Positions 44,804-56,348 of a stretch of 64,000 nt of DNA are shown one piece after another. The notes under the pieces were generated by a model. It did no database searches. It saw nothing but the letters and a program-made list of their open reading frames with translations, and had not been told where the DNA came from. Source of the DNA: Anthoceros angustus (taxonomy: Eukaryota; Streptophyta; Anthocerotopsida; Anthocerotales; Anthocerotaceae). The DNA lies in assembly GCA_010909165.1 (NCBI GenBank), contig MU008161.1:1-64000 (forward strand), given 5' to 3'. A program made the translations under genes and the position numbers. Numbering within the stretch: the first letter of the stretch is position 1; every line of letters begins with the position of its first letter.

Positions 44804-46987
44804 CGGGGGGTGGTCAGGGCGAGGGGCAGGGGTCTGGCATTTGGTGGTGCCTGGAGCCGTGTGGAGATGGTGCAACGTTGCGGATACAGGGTGGGCGTAG
44901 CGTAGCAGTAGTAGCCGGGGCTTAGGACACTTACACACAGCCAGCGAGCCGTGCAGGCAGACCGCAGTCGTAGACGCAGTCGACGTCTGCCTGCCTGCAC
45001 AATTTTTGACAATGCTGGAGAGGCATTGCTGCTGCCGCACTCACGCCTCCTGAAGGTAATATCACTTTCATCACCTCGCGTAATGTCTGCTGTTACTTTT
45101 TGGGAGTTGCTTGCAGTAGGAGTAGTCGTGGTAGGAATGACAGGCAATTGACATTAAGCGTGACTGGGTTGTGGTGATGGCAGGCAGGCATTGCATGGAA
45201 GGCCACCGCTGGACAGGGACGCCGACAGGGGACAGGACAGGGTACAGGACAGGGACAGCCGTCACAGACTGCATACCGGATGAGCGTGTATTTTGGCACC
45301 ACTCTTCTCCAGTCACTCACATCTCCATCGCACCAAACAGCAAAAAAAAAACAAGGCCGAGTATGGAAGGAAGCGAGGGAGGAAGGAAAGCTGCATAGGT
45401 ATATATATGCCTAGAGTAGGAGAGAACTTTGATGAGGTTGGCAGTGAGTGTCTGGATCTGTAAATATTTTGCATCGCCGTCTGAACTGAATGTGGCTGTG
45501 AAAAACTATCGTGCTGACCTGTAGCGCTAGCCTGCTTGCTGTGGCTTGGACGACGGACGTCAGGAGAGGGGGGCTTGACCCCCTCACATTATTTTCCCAC
45601 TTGTTAGCAGCAGCCTGTAACATTTCTCCTCGAATTATGTGCCCGAAATGGCCTGGCTGCCGCGCTTGTTTGCTGCTTATAGATAACCTGCTGCTGTTAC
45701 CTCTGCTGCTGCCGTGTGTGTGATGACGAATGCAAATGCGTTGCAAACTTGTTTGGGTTTATGGGCAGTATGTAGTAGGTAAGGGGTGGTGAGGGCAGAA
45801 GAGAAACGCCATCGGTCTTCTCTCGTCGTTCTCCTCTCTGATGCGTAGACCTGAGCAGCAGCAGCGGCAGCAGTAGATGGATAGATATCAGCAGTGCTCC
45901 CGAGTCGAGTGTGGACTGTCGACCCACACACACAAACAGTGTCACACTTCCCTGCGTCAGCGTCACAGCGTGCGGTACTACTGGTCACATGGTGGGAGGA
46001 GGTGCAGGAGATCCGGCAGTAATGGCGGGGCGAGCGCAAGCCAGGCCAGGCCCAATGCGTCCAAATGTGGCAGTGGCGGAGCATGTTCCTTTCCCCATCC
46101 GCATCCCGATTCCCGTTTCCCGATTCCCCATTCCGCATTCCCCCTCGGCCGTGTTGTAAGTACATGCATACCGCGTCCCCTACTAGTTCCCTTCCCGTAA
46201 CCCTTGGCCATTGCCATTGCGTTTGGCTCCCGTCGGTGGGGACAGGCAGCACCTTGCGAGCCAGCGCGGGCGGTACCAAGAGCGTGTAGGTTGATGTCAT
46301 CCTCGTTCCGTCCCGTCCACCCCGGGCCCCGCCCCGCCCCGTCCCCCACGTCACATCACGCCCTACCACCACACCACGGCCACCACCCCCTCGTCGCACC
46401 TTCCTCCCTGGACCCCTGCTGCTGCTGAATGTAATGCACTCCCTCAGGATACATCTACATGCATCCACACCACCAGCCTTCAGCCACTAGGGGGTGGACT
46501 ACAAGATAGTGTGAGATACATGTCCGCATTTGCAGCAAATCCGCTGGAGATATTACGGGACCGGGTGGGTGCAAAAATCCACCTTCCCCTAAATGCTTCC
46601 CCGGGGTTGGTTGCGGACACGAACCAAACCGGACGTAAGTGGCCAACTTGGGCATGGCAGTTTCACATTGTTTAGGGAATGTGGGCTATGGTTTGGTGGA
46701 GTTGATGCAGCTGGGAAAGAGGAGGAAGGTGTTCGGTACAGTGAACAGAAGGAAGGGGGAGGGGGCCGGGCACAGGGCTGGGCCTGGCCTTGCCTACATT
46801 CAGTTACGGTAGCAGCAGAGACTGTTGGGAGTCGGTGGGCTACACCTCATCGCCCCCCGACTTTGTCAGCACTGCACTGCAGTTGCCAACCGGTACACGC
46901 CCTACAAAGCCCAAGGCTTGAAACCCAAAACAAGGGAAAAACAGAGCATGTCAGGAATCGGATCCATGGGAGTTACACACACACCCG

Positions 46988-46994
<7 letters not shown>
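44804..46994. other. intergenic region downstream of BES1/BZR1, no gene
   Basis: Mixed sequence with short GACAGG and CCC/GGG-rich tracts. Probably includes the 3' UTR near its left end. Frames on both strands overlap each other and lack motifs. Confidence 0.45.
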
Positions 46995-47045
<51 letters not shown>

Positions 47046-47050
47046 CACAC
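46995..47050. repeat. (CA)n microsatellite
   Basis: More than 20 CA units, grading into CACACT units. Confidence 0.97.
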
Positions 47051-47471
47051 TCACACACTCGTTCACGCTGTGTGGCATCATCATTTCACAAACCTGCAAG
47101 CAGCACTGCGCTGGACTACATAGCGGCAGCCCATAGCTGGGGCTGAGGAGAAGGATGATGACCCCGTGTCCATCATTCATTGCAGGCCCCACCCCACAAC
47201 TTCTTCATCAAAACATCTCTCCCACACAAGCCAAGCGGCTTGGCCCGATGCCTGCTGCTGCAGCAGCTGCTCCCCTTTCTCTCCAAACCTTTACTACCTC
47301 TGTCCCCTTGGAGCCTTCCCTTCCACGCTCGGTTCCCTCATGACTTGGAAATCGGAATCCTGCGTTGCTGGGCTGTTTGTTTTGTCCATGATACCGCTCG
47401 TGTGAGGGTGGCACTGGCAGGACTGTTACACCCGCCGAGGCAGAGAGGCAGGAGGAAGACGCTTTCTGTTT

Positions 47472-47535
47472 TGTGGCAGAGGCAGAGGCAGAGGCAGAGA
47501 GGCAGAGAGGCAGAGAGGCACAGGCAGAGGCAGAC
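47472..47535. repeat. (GGCAGA)n microsatellite
   Basis: GGCAGA and GAGGCAGA units over about 60 bp. Confidence 0.93.
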
Positions 47536-48905
47536 GAAACGGGGTTGACCTCATCCTGTGGCTCCGTCTGCCCGGGACGGGGGCCTCCGTCGCGCCGTGA
47601 TCATACCCTCCAGCACGAGGAGGGCGTGAGTGCACGGAACGGAGTTCGTAACCGACGGGCCGCTTGGACTGGCTTTGCCAAACCCTTCCTGCCCGCCCCT
47701 TACGTTCTCCACGCATACCCTTACAATTCACATACATAACATTTCGGACCTGCTCGGGAGCCGGGAGCGCGTGGATTACTTCATTTGCCCTCAGGCCCGC
47801 TAAATCCTAATCGTCCATGCTCCGTGCGCGCAATCAAGGTGCCCACAATGATGCCAAACCCTAGTTATGTATGTATGTACACCCTCTATTACTGTACAGT
47901 GGGCATGTACACATACGCGTACGTGTATTACCTACAATACTTATGTCCACTCCTAATAACTCCATGCTTCTCCCGCACACGAAGAGCCAGTACATATGCA
48001 TCACGTACTGAGCCCGTTCTATATGATGTTATGAAGGCAATTCCTTCATTGTGATTGCATTCTTCCTCAACTGCTCATCACGATAGGAGAGATGAGAAGC
48101 ACACAGAGACTGGTGAAGAAGATGAGGCCCGACTCCTCTGCCCTGTTCCCACCCACGTGATGGTAACTCAAGACGATTGCTGGCAATCTTGGATGTCAGT
48201 TCCCCATGCTTCACTTGTGCTCGTTCCTGAATAACCCATATTGCCTAGTCGGCAACAGCCTGCTTGCAAAGCTTGTAGATCGGTCGGTCTGTCCACCTCC
48301 TTCTTGGAAACACCTCCCTCTGTCCGCTTCTCAGCAATGTCTCCCATGGTCTGCAGGCAAGCTCCTGCTTGCATTCTGTGATGTACTTTGTGATGCGCAG
48401 GAAGCTTGTTAGCAGAGACCCTCCTGTTCTCAGAGAACTGCGGGGATGCCGTCCAGATGTTTGGAAGACAAGAACTCAGGTGCTGCTGTCCCAGTAGGCC
48501 TACATGAGCTCGGCAAGTTCTGCCTCCTGTAATGTTAATAGCTACATGTTCTGCTGGCTGTATCCCCTCGCACTGTCATGACCCTCCCTGTGCAACTGCA
48601 TTTACGTTGCTGTGGGCCGGCGTGCAAGCTCGAAGGAAAACGATATGGAAGTGCTGGAAGAAAACGGAATGAAAAAGTAGGCTAGCAAGGAAGTGTTTGG
48701 GGCCCAAGGAAGGACCAGATTGGAACAAGTGAAATTGGAGTGAAAGTTAAGGAAATGCTAACGCAGCCTTCAGTTTCCAGAGCCACATGTGTATGTACAT
48801 AGCAAGAGGGAAAATTGCGTAGAGCGCAGGGGGAAATTAGCACATGCATAATAGCTGCCTACCCCCTCGATTTAGGAAGAGACGCGCGATCTGGATAAGA
48901 TAACA
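47536..48905. other. spacer, no gene
   Basis: Includes TATGTATGTA near 47,866. No coding frame longer than about 90 codons, none with a motif. Confidence 0.45.
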
Positions 48906-49796
48906 GTGTCCCGGTCCACGACTTGGAGGAATCTTGTCCGAGTTGGAGGCGGGGGGTGCGGCCGGGAGTTCCATGCTTGGTGCGAGCCAACGGCTGGCTG
49001 CCGAGCAGGCTCGGAAACCCCACCGGCGACTGAGTCGACGGCGGCAGAGGCGGTGCAGCACATGCCAAGTGGCAGTTCCGTCACTGCCTTGAAGCAGGCC
49101 GAGCGCGAGACGCCGCTGGAGTCGAGGAGTCTCGAATTTGAGCACCGAACATGGCAGATGGCCACCATGGAGGAAATGCCCGCCGCGACTATCAGCATGA
49201 GCAGCCAAGGGCTGAAGCGCAGGATCTGGAGCAGCGAGAGCGCAGGGCCGGGGCCGGGGCCAGGGCCGGGGCCGGGGCCGGGGCCGGGGCCGGGGCCAGG
49301 GTCAGGGCCAGGGCCAGGGCTAGGAGAGGGGCAGCCGCACAAATTTGGCAAGATGGCTGAGGGCCACAGCCCGCGCACGCTCACCACCACCAGGCTCGCA
49401 TTGCAGAGGTGCATCACCGAGGTAGAGAGCACGGGAATGGGAGCTTCGTCCCAGGATCTTGCCGCCCTGCGCATCCACGCTAAGCGCCTGGTTGACGTAA
49501 TTGACGGTGCCATGCTTGCCGCTTGCGCCAGGGAGAAGGAGCAGGCCGCGGCGCAGGCCGCTCTCTTTGCTAACCGCGAGGTGGAGAAATTGCGCCGCCA
49601 GAGGGACGCCAGTGAGAAGGCTGCCGTCGACGAGATTAGAAAGATGCGGGAGGAGCGGGCCACTGTGGAGGCGCTTGCTGCCGCCGAGCGTATCAAGCGT
49701 GTTGTTGGCAACGAGGCTGCCAATTTCGCTGGCTATTTGCAGCACAACAAGGTGGAGGATGAGATATCCTGTTTCTTCAGATACCTTTCTTCGTGA
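48906..49796 (+). CDS. hypothetical coiled-coil protein with Gly-Pro repeat
   Basis: 296 codons on +. I do not recognise a family. Residues 1-110 are of mixed composition. About 113-138 are a Gly-Pro repeat encoded by a GGGGCC tract. Residues 160-200 contain TTTRLALQRCITEVESTG, and 200-285 are strongly helical and charged (AREKEQAAAQAALFANREVE, KLRRQRDASEKAAVDEIRKM), a likely coiled coil. Later ATGs at 49,071 or 49,152 could be the true start; the first 60 residues are not convincing. GC content and codon use resemble the BES1/BZR1 gene, favouring a host gene over chance. The end (FFRYLSS) may be followed by an intron, since AG-rich splice-like sites occur at 49,770-49,815. The coiled coil is seen; a function is not claimed. 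Confidence 0.45.
   Translation: MSRSTTWRNLVRVGGGGCGREFHAWCEPTAGCRAGSETPPATESTAAEAVQHMPSGSSVTALKQAERETPLESRSLEFEHRTWQMATMEEMPAATISMSSQGLKRRIWSSESAGPGPGPGPGPGPGPGPGPGSGPGPGLGEGQPHKFGKMAEGHSPRTLTTTRLALQRCITEVESTGMGASSQDLAALRIHAKRLVDVIDGAMLAACAREKEQAAAQAALFANREVEKLRRQRDASEKAAVDEIRKMREERATVEALAAAERIKRVVGNEAANFAGYLQHNKVEDEISCFFRYLSS
49245..49322. repeat. (GGGGCC)n tract inside the hypothetical ORF
   Basis: About 12 imperfect GGGGCC/AGGGCC units, in frame as Gly-Pro. Length is likely to vary between individuals and to be error-prone in sequencing. Confidence 0.93.
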
Positions 49797-51009
49797 TGGC
49801 AGGTGCAGGTTTTCTTTGCACCTGTGCCACATTGCTCCTCCGCAACAGCTCGGCATCTGGCTTGCATATGGTGGCGGATGTATTTACCCGTACTGCCTGG
49901 CGGAGCGATGAAAGGCAATGGAGCTGTTTGTATCACCTGCTTTGCTCCTCCTGTATTACATACTTGGAGCTTCTGACAATGTGGGCGCCGAATTGGCGCC
50001 AAGAAGTGCGTTGAGTGTGTTCAGCTCTCAAAACACCCGACATTGGTTTACCTATATAGGTCTAGGATTTTTTTTTGGTCAATGTTGTCTGTTTTCATAG
50101 CTGTACGTTATTCAAGTTCGTTTGTAGGTGTCACTCGGTGCGCTGCAGTCTTTCTACTTTGGCAGCCCCGGGTTCATCCTTTAGTGTCTGGACGGGCAGA
50201 GATGGAGAGCAAAACCTAGATTGAGGTGTAGGCGTAGAGGGCTCGGCCACCAACTTGTTCTTGTCTTCCTTTTCTCTGTCTGCGAATGCCAGCTTCATGA
50301 GACAGGACAGCAGCATGCAACCGCGATCCGATAGACAACGGAGGTGCGTACCCAGCAGGACTGTCAGCCAGGGCTAGTGTCTCGCTATCTGCTTATTCTG
50401 TTTCAATCGGAGGAGCAGTTCGGGAGTTGTTGGCTTCTGGCTGCGGAAGGGGACCTTAGTTCCTCCCGCTCAACTGGAGGAAGCATCAACTGGACAAAAT
50501 GGCATGTCAGAGGTGACGAGCATGCATGCCCCACGTTGCAGCTTTTCAGATAATGTTCCAGGTTGCGCTGTCAGGAATGGCAAGTGACAGTTTTGGGGGC
50601 TTCTTGAGCAGCCCATGTCACGTAGCGTGTCATGGATTTAAAATCCTTCTGCAGGTGAGTGCTCCCAGCAAGCACTGTGTCTCGTCAGGTGATACAACGA
50701 CTGTGAGGAGACTCGCCGACAGACAGACGGACAGGCAGACAGGACGGCTTGGAAAGGTTGCTCGACAAGGGCAAGGATACATAAATGGCTATGGACAGCA
50801 ATCAAGGCTCCGGTAGATGGAAACCTTGTAGTTACCTCAGGTTCAAATCCGTGTGTGAGACTGGAGGTTACAGATCTAGGTTAAAAGAGGACAACTTGTT
50901 TGGACAAATGAAATAATCAATAATGATACAGTCATCAAGCACAAGAATCCTCAAAGAAGGAACGGTGATCCCGATAGGACTATAGAATTAAGCAGTAATG
51001 ATACATTCA
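49797..51009. other. spacer, no gene
   Basis: Probably 3' regions of the converging ORF (+) and GT29 gene (-). Contains GACAGACAGACGGACAGGCA repeats near 50,720. No gene supported. Confidence 0.45.
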
Positions 51010-52359
51010 TCACACAAAAATTCGGAGAGGAGGAATAGCGATCCCAGCGTCCTGCAGGAACGGGATGGACGCGCTGTTGTTATGCATCACATCAGCATAG
51101 AAGAGGTATTCTGCCTCATAGTCGTGTAGAGAGAGTTCCTCCCTCTGGTTGCTGTGGTAGTGGTGCTTTTGGCCCTCGATTTTCCCAAAACCGAACAAAT
51201 CCACATTGTCGCACAGACTTAGCGCTAGCATGACGGCCTGGAAGCCAGAAGAGTAGTGGAAGTATTCGGCCCCATATCTCTTGGACCATTCCTCCACGGA
51301 CTTGCCAGTCCTAGCCGTGTACTGTGTGAGAGAATACCACTTGACAATCCTGAAGCAAAGCATGTCAAAGCGGGGATCCGTAACCAACATGGGCGTTTGT
51401 TGCATCGGACCGCATCGGGCGATGTCCATGAGATGCGCGGGAGTGCACATGTAGGCCAGGATAGGGACGTCCGGACCATGAAAGAAGCAGGGACAGCTGA
51501 TGCGCCTGGCACAACCGTGTAACACGTTGCTGTTCATGAAGGAGAGTGTTGTTTTCTCGCCCACATGCTTCTTGAAGAAATGGGTTTCCGCGTTATTGAT
51601 CCTGATCACCATCTCATGGGAATCGATGAATGCTCCGTGCTGCTTGGACAGTAGAACCCCACTATTCCCCACCACCGCGCATGTCTTGTAGCGGCGAGTA
51701 GGCCCAGGCTCGGCACCCTTGGCACGCGCGTAATGCCTGTCCAAGGGCGCCTTCACCAGCTCCAGCATCTGCCCCATAATCTCAGGCTGAAACCGCTTCT
51801 TGTCAGCCCACTCCCGCACCATTTCCCTAAAAGAATCCCAGTGCTGCCAGTATATATGCCGGGAGAGCTCCGCCTCCCACGGCTCAGGCCTCCCCTTGTA
51901 TGGACTCTCTCTCTCCTCTCTGGAAAGGGAGCCATCCTGCCTGCGATGACTCTGAAGATCCCGATTGGTTTTGGAAATGGCCTGCTCGGTCTGGTGGTCC
52001 AGAACCTTGGCTATCACCCGCGCCTGTGTTGGCTCCAGCTGATCGATTCCCGCCAGTTCCAAAATGGTGCGATTATTCGCAGCCAGAGACAGAGACACCG
52101 GTGTCAGTCCTGCAGAGGAGATGAGAGGCACGTCCACCGGCGGCTCCTGTATCCACCGACTCTCATCCCAGATGAGAAGTGGATTCAGGAGGGACATGAT
52201 GAGCAACACCACCCCAAGGGCGAACAGGAAGAGGAGTTTCACCCTCATAGATTTCATAAGGCTGGAGACGAAGCAGCAACTAGTGAACGCGGGATTCAAT
52301 TTCCCGGACTTCCCCTTCCCGGCCAGCGCCATAGCGAAGTCTTTCACATCCGCATCCAT
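51010..52359 (-). CDS. sialyltransferase-like GT29 glycosyltransferase
   Basis: Intact 449-residue single-exon frame. I use the ATG at 52,357-52,359 (MDADVKDFAM): upstream codons run into an Arg-Leu simple repeat. Type II membrane layout: short cytosolic tail, one hydrophobic segment (residues about 40-58, VKLLFLFALGVVLLIMSLL), stem, then a lumenal GT29 domain, so probably a Golgi enzyme. Sialyl motif L begins at about residue 227 (CAVVGNSGVLLS) and continues FIDSHEMVIRINNAET; motif S is at about 370-391 (SSGFQAVMLALSLCDNVDLF); motif III is at about 400 (HYHS); motif VS is H412-x4-E417. All key positions are present. Plants contain such genes (needed for pollen-tube growth in Arabidopsis) although plant sialic acid is disputed, so the acceptor and donor are unknown and a KDO-like sugar is an alternative. 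No frameshift is seen. Confidence 0.9.
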   Translation of the reverse strand: MDADVKDFAMALAGKGKSGKLNPAFTSCCFVSSLMKSMRVKLLFLFALGVVLLIMSLLNPLLIWDESRWIQEPPVDVPLISSAGLTPVSLSLAANNRTILELAGIDQLEPTQARVIAKVLDHQTEQAISKTNRDLQSHRRQDGSLSREERESPYKGRPEPWEAELSRHIYWQHWDSFREMVREWADKKRFQPEIMGQMLELVKAPLDRHYARAKGAEPGPTRRYKTCAVVGNSGVLLSKQHGAFIDSHEMVIRINNAETHFFKKHVGEKTTLSFMNSNVLHGCARRISCPCFFHGPDVPILAYMCTPAHLMDIARCGPMQQTPMLVTDPRFDMLCFRIVKWYSLTQYTARTGKSVEEWSKRYGAEYFHYSSGFQAVMLALSLCDNVDLFGFGKIEGQKHHYHSNQREELSLHDYEAEYLFYADVMHNNSASIPFLQDAGIAIPPLRIFV

Positions 52360-52439
52360 GTATGACTTCCTGGCAGCCTGAGGGCATGTATCCTGAATCC
52401 GATTCGGAATCCGGGCAGCCAGCAGTGCCAGGCTGGCCT

Positions 52440-52500
52440 GGAGATTGATCAGCCTCAGCCTCAGCCTCGGCCTCAGCCTCAGCCTCAGCCTCCGAGCCCG
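52440..52500. repeat. (CCTCAG)n hexamer tract
   Basis: CCTCAG/CCTCGG units immediately upstream of the GT29 start. They give the false Arg-Leu N-terminal extension on -. Confidence 0.92.
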
Positions 52501-53820
52501 CCCAGTCCTGCCCTGCAAGGTCCCAGCACAGTCCCCCCATCACCACATCAACCAAGCGACACTCCAAGAACTGTCCCGCTGCAACTGGAACAAGTCAACA
52601 TTCTGAACCACGACTCCAGGACTCGGAAGTGCTTCAAAGCCACGCAGAAAACGTAACAAAGGCAATACCTTCCGGTAATGCAGTAACTGCTCATTGGCAA
52701 GCAGCACCCCATCTCAATCCAAGAACGCGAACGCCATCCTCCACCACCCCGGATCTGACGCCGCGAGCAGCCTGCACCACAGACAAAGGCTCGACCTTAG
52801 CATCCACGCAAACCCGCTAACCCACCTCCCACGCCGCGCAAGCATCTCCATGTCCACACACGAAACCGGACACCCGAGCCTGCGCGACCGAATACACACC
52901 AGCACCCCGATCTCCGCCGCAGACCCACCTGAATCCCAGCTCCAAGACGGCTCAGCATTTCCACCAACGGGACCACGGGCGAGGACGCGCCTCCTCCCAA
53001 ATGCGCACCCTCTCAGGCCCCAGGCGGGGAGCAGGGGCGATCGCGAGGAGAGGCCAATCCCCTGGCCGCTACCGGCAATCCCCACGTGCCTCTCGCCCAG
53101 CAGAGAGACGGCTACGGGGCGCGCTGCAATGAAAATGGCAGTGGGGGACCCCGCATCCTTGCAGCGCCCGGCGTCTCATATCCTGTGATCGGATGGCGCC
53201 GGCCCAGGCCATCGCACGCGCCGCAGGAGGCTGAAGCGGGAGGCGGAAGGCGGGAGGCAGAGCCGGGAGAAGAGGCAGATGCAGGGGAGAGCAGAGCAGC
53301 ACGCTGGCCAGGCCGGGCCGGGCCGGGCCGGGCAGCCCGGCCTTGACCTTGCGTGACCAGGACAAGGCGCCTGGCGGCCTGGCCTAGATGGCCAGACGGC
53401 CAGACGGCCAGACGCGGGGTAGGTGTACACCGGGCCGGAACCAGCCAATCAAGAATTGCACCACCACAAACCACGTCCAACCCGGCTTCTCGGGGTCTTT
53501 CACGTTCTCGGTCCTTCCAGTTCTTTTATCACCTCCTTTCTTTCCCAAAATACACATGGATTCCGCGATCTTTGTCATCACCCTGTCTCTAGCTCTCGGC
53601 CTTCCCCCGTCAAGGGCCCCCCTGGCACCTGCCTTCATGCTGTCTCGTGTTTTTCTATCTTGTCCCTTGTGTCATATTATGTATCATAATAGCGCATCAT
53701 GGCCATGGCCATGGCCATCGTGTGTTGCCGTGGTGCGAGTGCGAGACTGCGAGTGGTCCATAACGCGTAAGCACGACAAGACCCATACCCGGACACACAT
53801 CTTGCTGTTCACATATTAAG
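52501..53820. other. upstream region of the GT29 gene, no gene
   Basis: GC-rich, with (GGCCG)n at about 53,310-53,342, three CAGACGGC units near 53,391 and ATGGCC units near 53,700. Overlapping Pro/Arg/Ala-rich frames on both strands are compositional. Presumably the promoter of the minus-strand gene is at its left part. Confidence 0.45.
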
Positions 53821-56121
53821 ATATATAATACCAACAACCTTTGTCCAAAGCAGACACGCAGCAGCAGACATACATATTATGTACAAGGCTTCCAAAAACA
53901 ACACGGAGCTGGCCAAACATAGTACCATACTACTAGGCTTCTAAAAACAAGAGAGAGGAGGTACCCTACGCATAGTACTCCGGCTTCCAAAAACAATCCA
54001 CACAACTCTCTACCTTCAAATAATCTATCATCCTACAATAATTAAGCGAATACAAAAAACAGCAAAAAGGTTAGAGAGTAAAAGAGTACTCACCATCTAT
54101 GTACCCCACTTAGGACGGATTTCCGTCATACTTAACAACTTGTACCCTGGTGTGCCTAAGCTACTTGCACCAAGGACATCCACTCCCTTCTGGCTACCCA
54201 TCTAAGTACCGATCTAAGCTCAGGATGCTTAATCACGACCTTCTTATAAATGTGTATCCATTTGGCCTAAGCCATTTTGGCTTATAGAGGAGGTTTTCTT
54301 CTTAACTACCTGATTGTTTCTTAAAATTTTGGGTTGCGTTAAACCACACCTCAAGTATCTATCTTCCCTCTATCCGGTAGCCGGGATTTCCCATCAGGTT
54401 TTCTAACAAAAGTCTCCACGGTCTCGAGTATCTATCATCCAAAAACATTTTATCTCTATAGTAATTGTAATACAGAACTATCAGTTAAGTTAACTTACCC
54501 TCTAGGTAGCGCCCAGGAGGGTGGACTTACTAGTTAGGAGCTGCTGATTTCATAGCTCGGAGATTGTGACCTACACGACACGCAAGGTGTGAAGAAGAAG
54601 GGTGTACCCCGACCGGAATGCATCCTCCTGCGGTGCAACTTCGAGAAAGTTAAACATTCCTCGTGGTCATTGTCTGGACTAGGCTACCGGAAGGATATGC
54701 TGTGCAATGTGGAATTGTGCAATGTGTGTGCAATGTGCGGAAGGCGATGGCGGCAGGTGAAGCCCGGCTTGCCCCGGCCCGGCCCCGAGATCGATGGGCC
54801 TCACTACCACCCCGAGTTATGTTCCGCAGTCCGCTCCTCGGTCCGGCACGGGGGCTCTGCTCCGATTGCCGTGTCCTCAACCGTTGTGTGAAATGGTGAA
54901 ACCATGTCTCCATTGTACGGCGGAGATGCTGATGAAGGGAACAATGGGAAGGAGCTTGAAAGCCCCATTGAACTTGCTGGCACATAGATGTAGCCCACTT
55001 CGTGTTCACACAGTCTGTGCACCTGGATACCACTCGGTGACGTACGAGCTAGCGCTAGCGCTACAAAGTGGGAAGCCAGTGCCACTCCTTCCTGTTGGCA
55101 CCAAGTCCCAGTCTGAAGATGGATCATTTGTGTCAAGCGAGATCTGCCTGCAGTATATCATATCCTCTCATTTTTTAAAGGGATATGCATTCCCAATTTC
55201 CCAAGCTCAGTGCTCAAGGTGGGTGGACTCTCATCACGACTACCAGCTGCAGCGCGCACTCCCACGGTGTGCAATCGATTCGACGCATGCGGCATTGTGT
55301 TGAATTTGTCCAGAGGTGTGCCGGAGTGATGCTGTCCTCTTGTTTTCAAGCCGGATTAGTGATTCATCACCATCCATTCTCGCAATGGGTGATTGGCCTG
55401 GGGCCCTCTCGAGGAGGGTTGTTCCCATCGCCGCGGTGCAGAGTGTGGATGGACTTCCCCAGCATAAAGGCAAGAAATGGAGACTTTGTGAGAGAAAAAA
55501 GACGGGAAATCCCATCTACCCTAGACGAAGGGGAACAACCCTCACGAGGGCACCAGGCCAAGGGGACTATAACCCCGCGGATCGCCCATTTATAAACTCT
55601 CCACGTTCTCCTCGCGGTATATGCTATGTATGTACATACATGTATGTATCCGTCAACGAAACTGAGTGCATTTTGTCCTAACCATGTGTACTGCAGTACC
55701 CGTCAAGCGTGTGGGTCTCCTGTCGGAAGTCGGAATTGTCTGCTTGCTTGTCTGAACCTGAACAACCTTTTTTCGACGCACATATAGCCTTGTGGTCTTA
55801 CATTTTACGTATTTTATATTATTATTATAAATTATGATGTAAACACCAATATCCTTTCGTCAGGGTCCTGTAAGGTACCTTTTGATTATAGAGAATTCCA
55901 CTGAAAAGCATGCTTATCGTTTTAAATCATATGAGATAAATATAAATTATATTTAATTACATAAAATATATCTTATATTTAATAATTGTACCTCTGTAAT
56001 TAAAATTATCTTCTTTTCAGTCAAATATGACCATAGAATACCATTTCCAGTGATAATTATCACCCTAATCACTTAGATGAAATGGGCCTTACCATAAAAC
56101 ACACAAGCCTGATCTGCATTC
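53821..56121. other. AT-richer spacer with no recognised gene
   Basis: GGCTTCCAAAAACAA or GGCTTCTAAAAACAAG recurs three times between 53,885 and 53,995, about 50 bp apart. A 169-codon + frame at 54,794-55,303 (YHSVTYELALALQSGKPVPL) looks partly protein-like but has no motif. The stretch 55,790-56,080 is very AT-rich. Confidence 0.4.
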
Positions 56122-56348
56122 TGTTAAGAGGGTTTAATCTTACCCGCTTAGGGTTTGACCCCTGGGTTAAACATACTTAGGTTATTTGCCCAAGGGTCAT
56201 CTAGCGAAGGGTCACCTAGATGGGTAGTTTTATAAACACACTAAGACTCTACATTTGTTGTTTTTGTTTTTATGCATTCTAAATAAGATCATGTTCCTTG
56301 TCCCTCGTGCACTCTGACCATGGTTCATTCCGAACATGGTATCAAAGC
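56122..56348 (+). repeat. short Copia-like LTR with primer-binding site
   Basis: Begins TGTTAAGAGGG and ends CCGAACA at 56,336, followed at once by TGGTATCAAAGC (56,337-56,348), the initiator tRNA-Met primer site with one change. About 215 bp. A TATA-like TTTTATAAAC lies near 56,228. Confidence 0.65.

Noticed and set aside
44291-45040. 249-codon minus-strand frame opposite the BES1/BZR1 C-terminus
   Set aside because: Shadow of a GC-rich exon, rich in His/Arg/Pro, with no motif.
52694-53480. Overlapping + and - frames upstream of the GT29 gene
   Set aside because: GC-rich compositional frames open on both strands without family signals; more likely promoter and leader.
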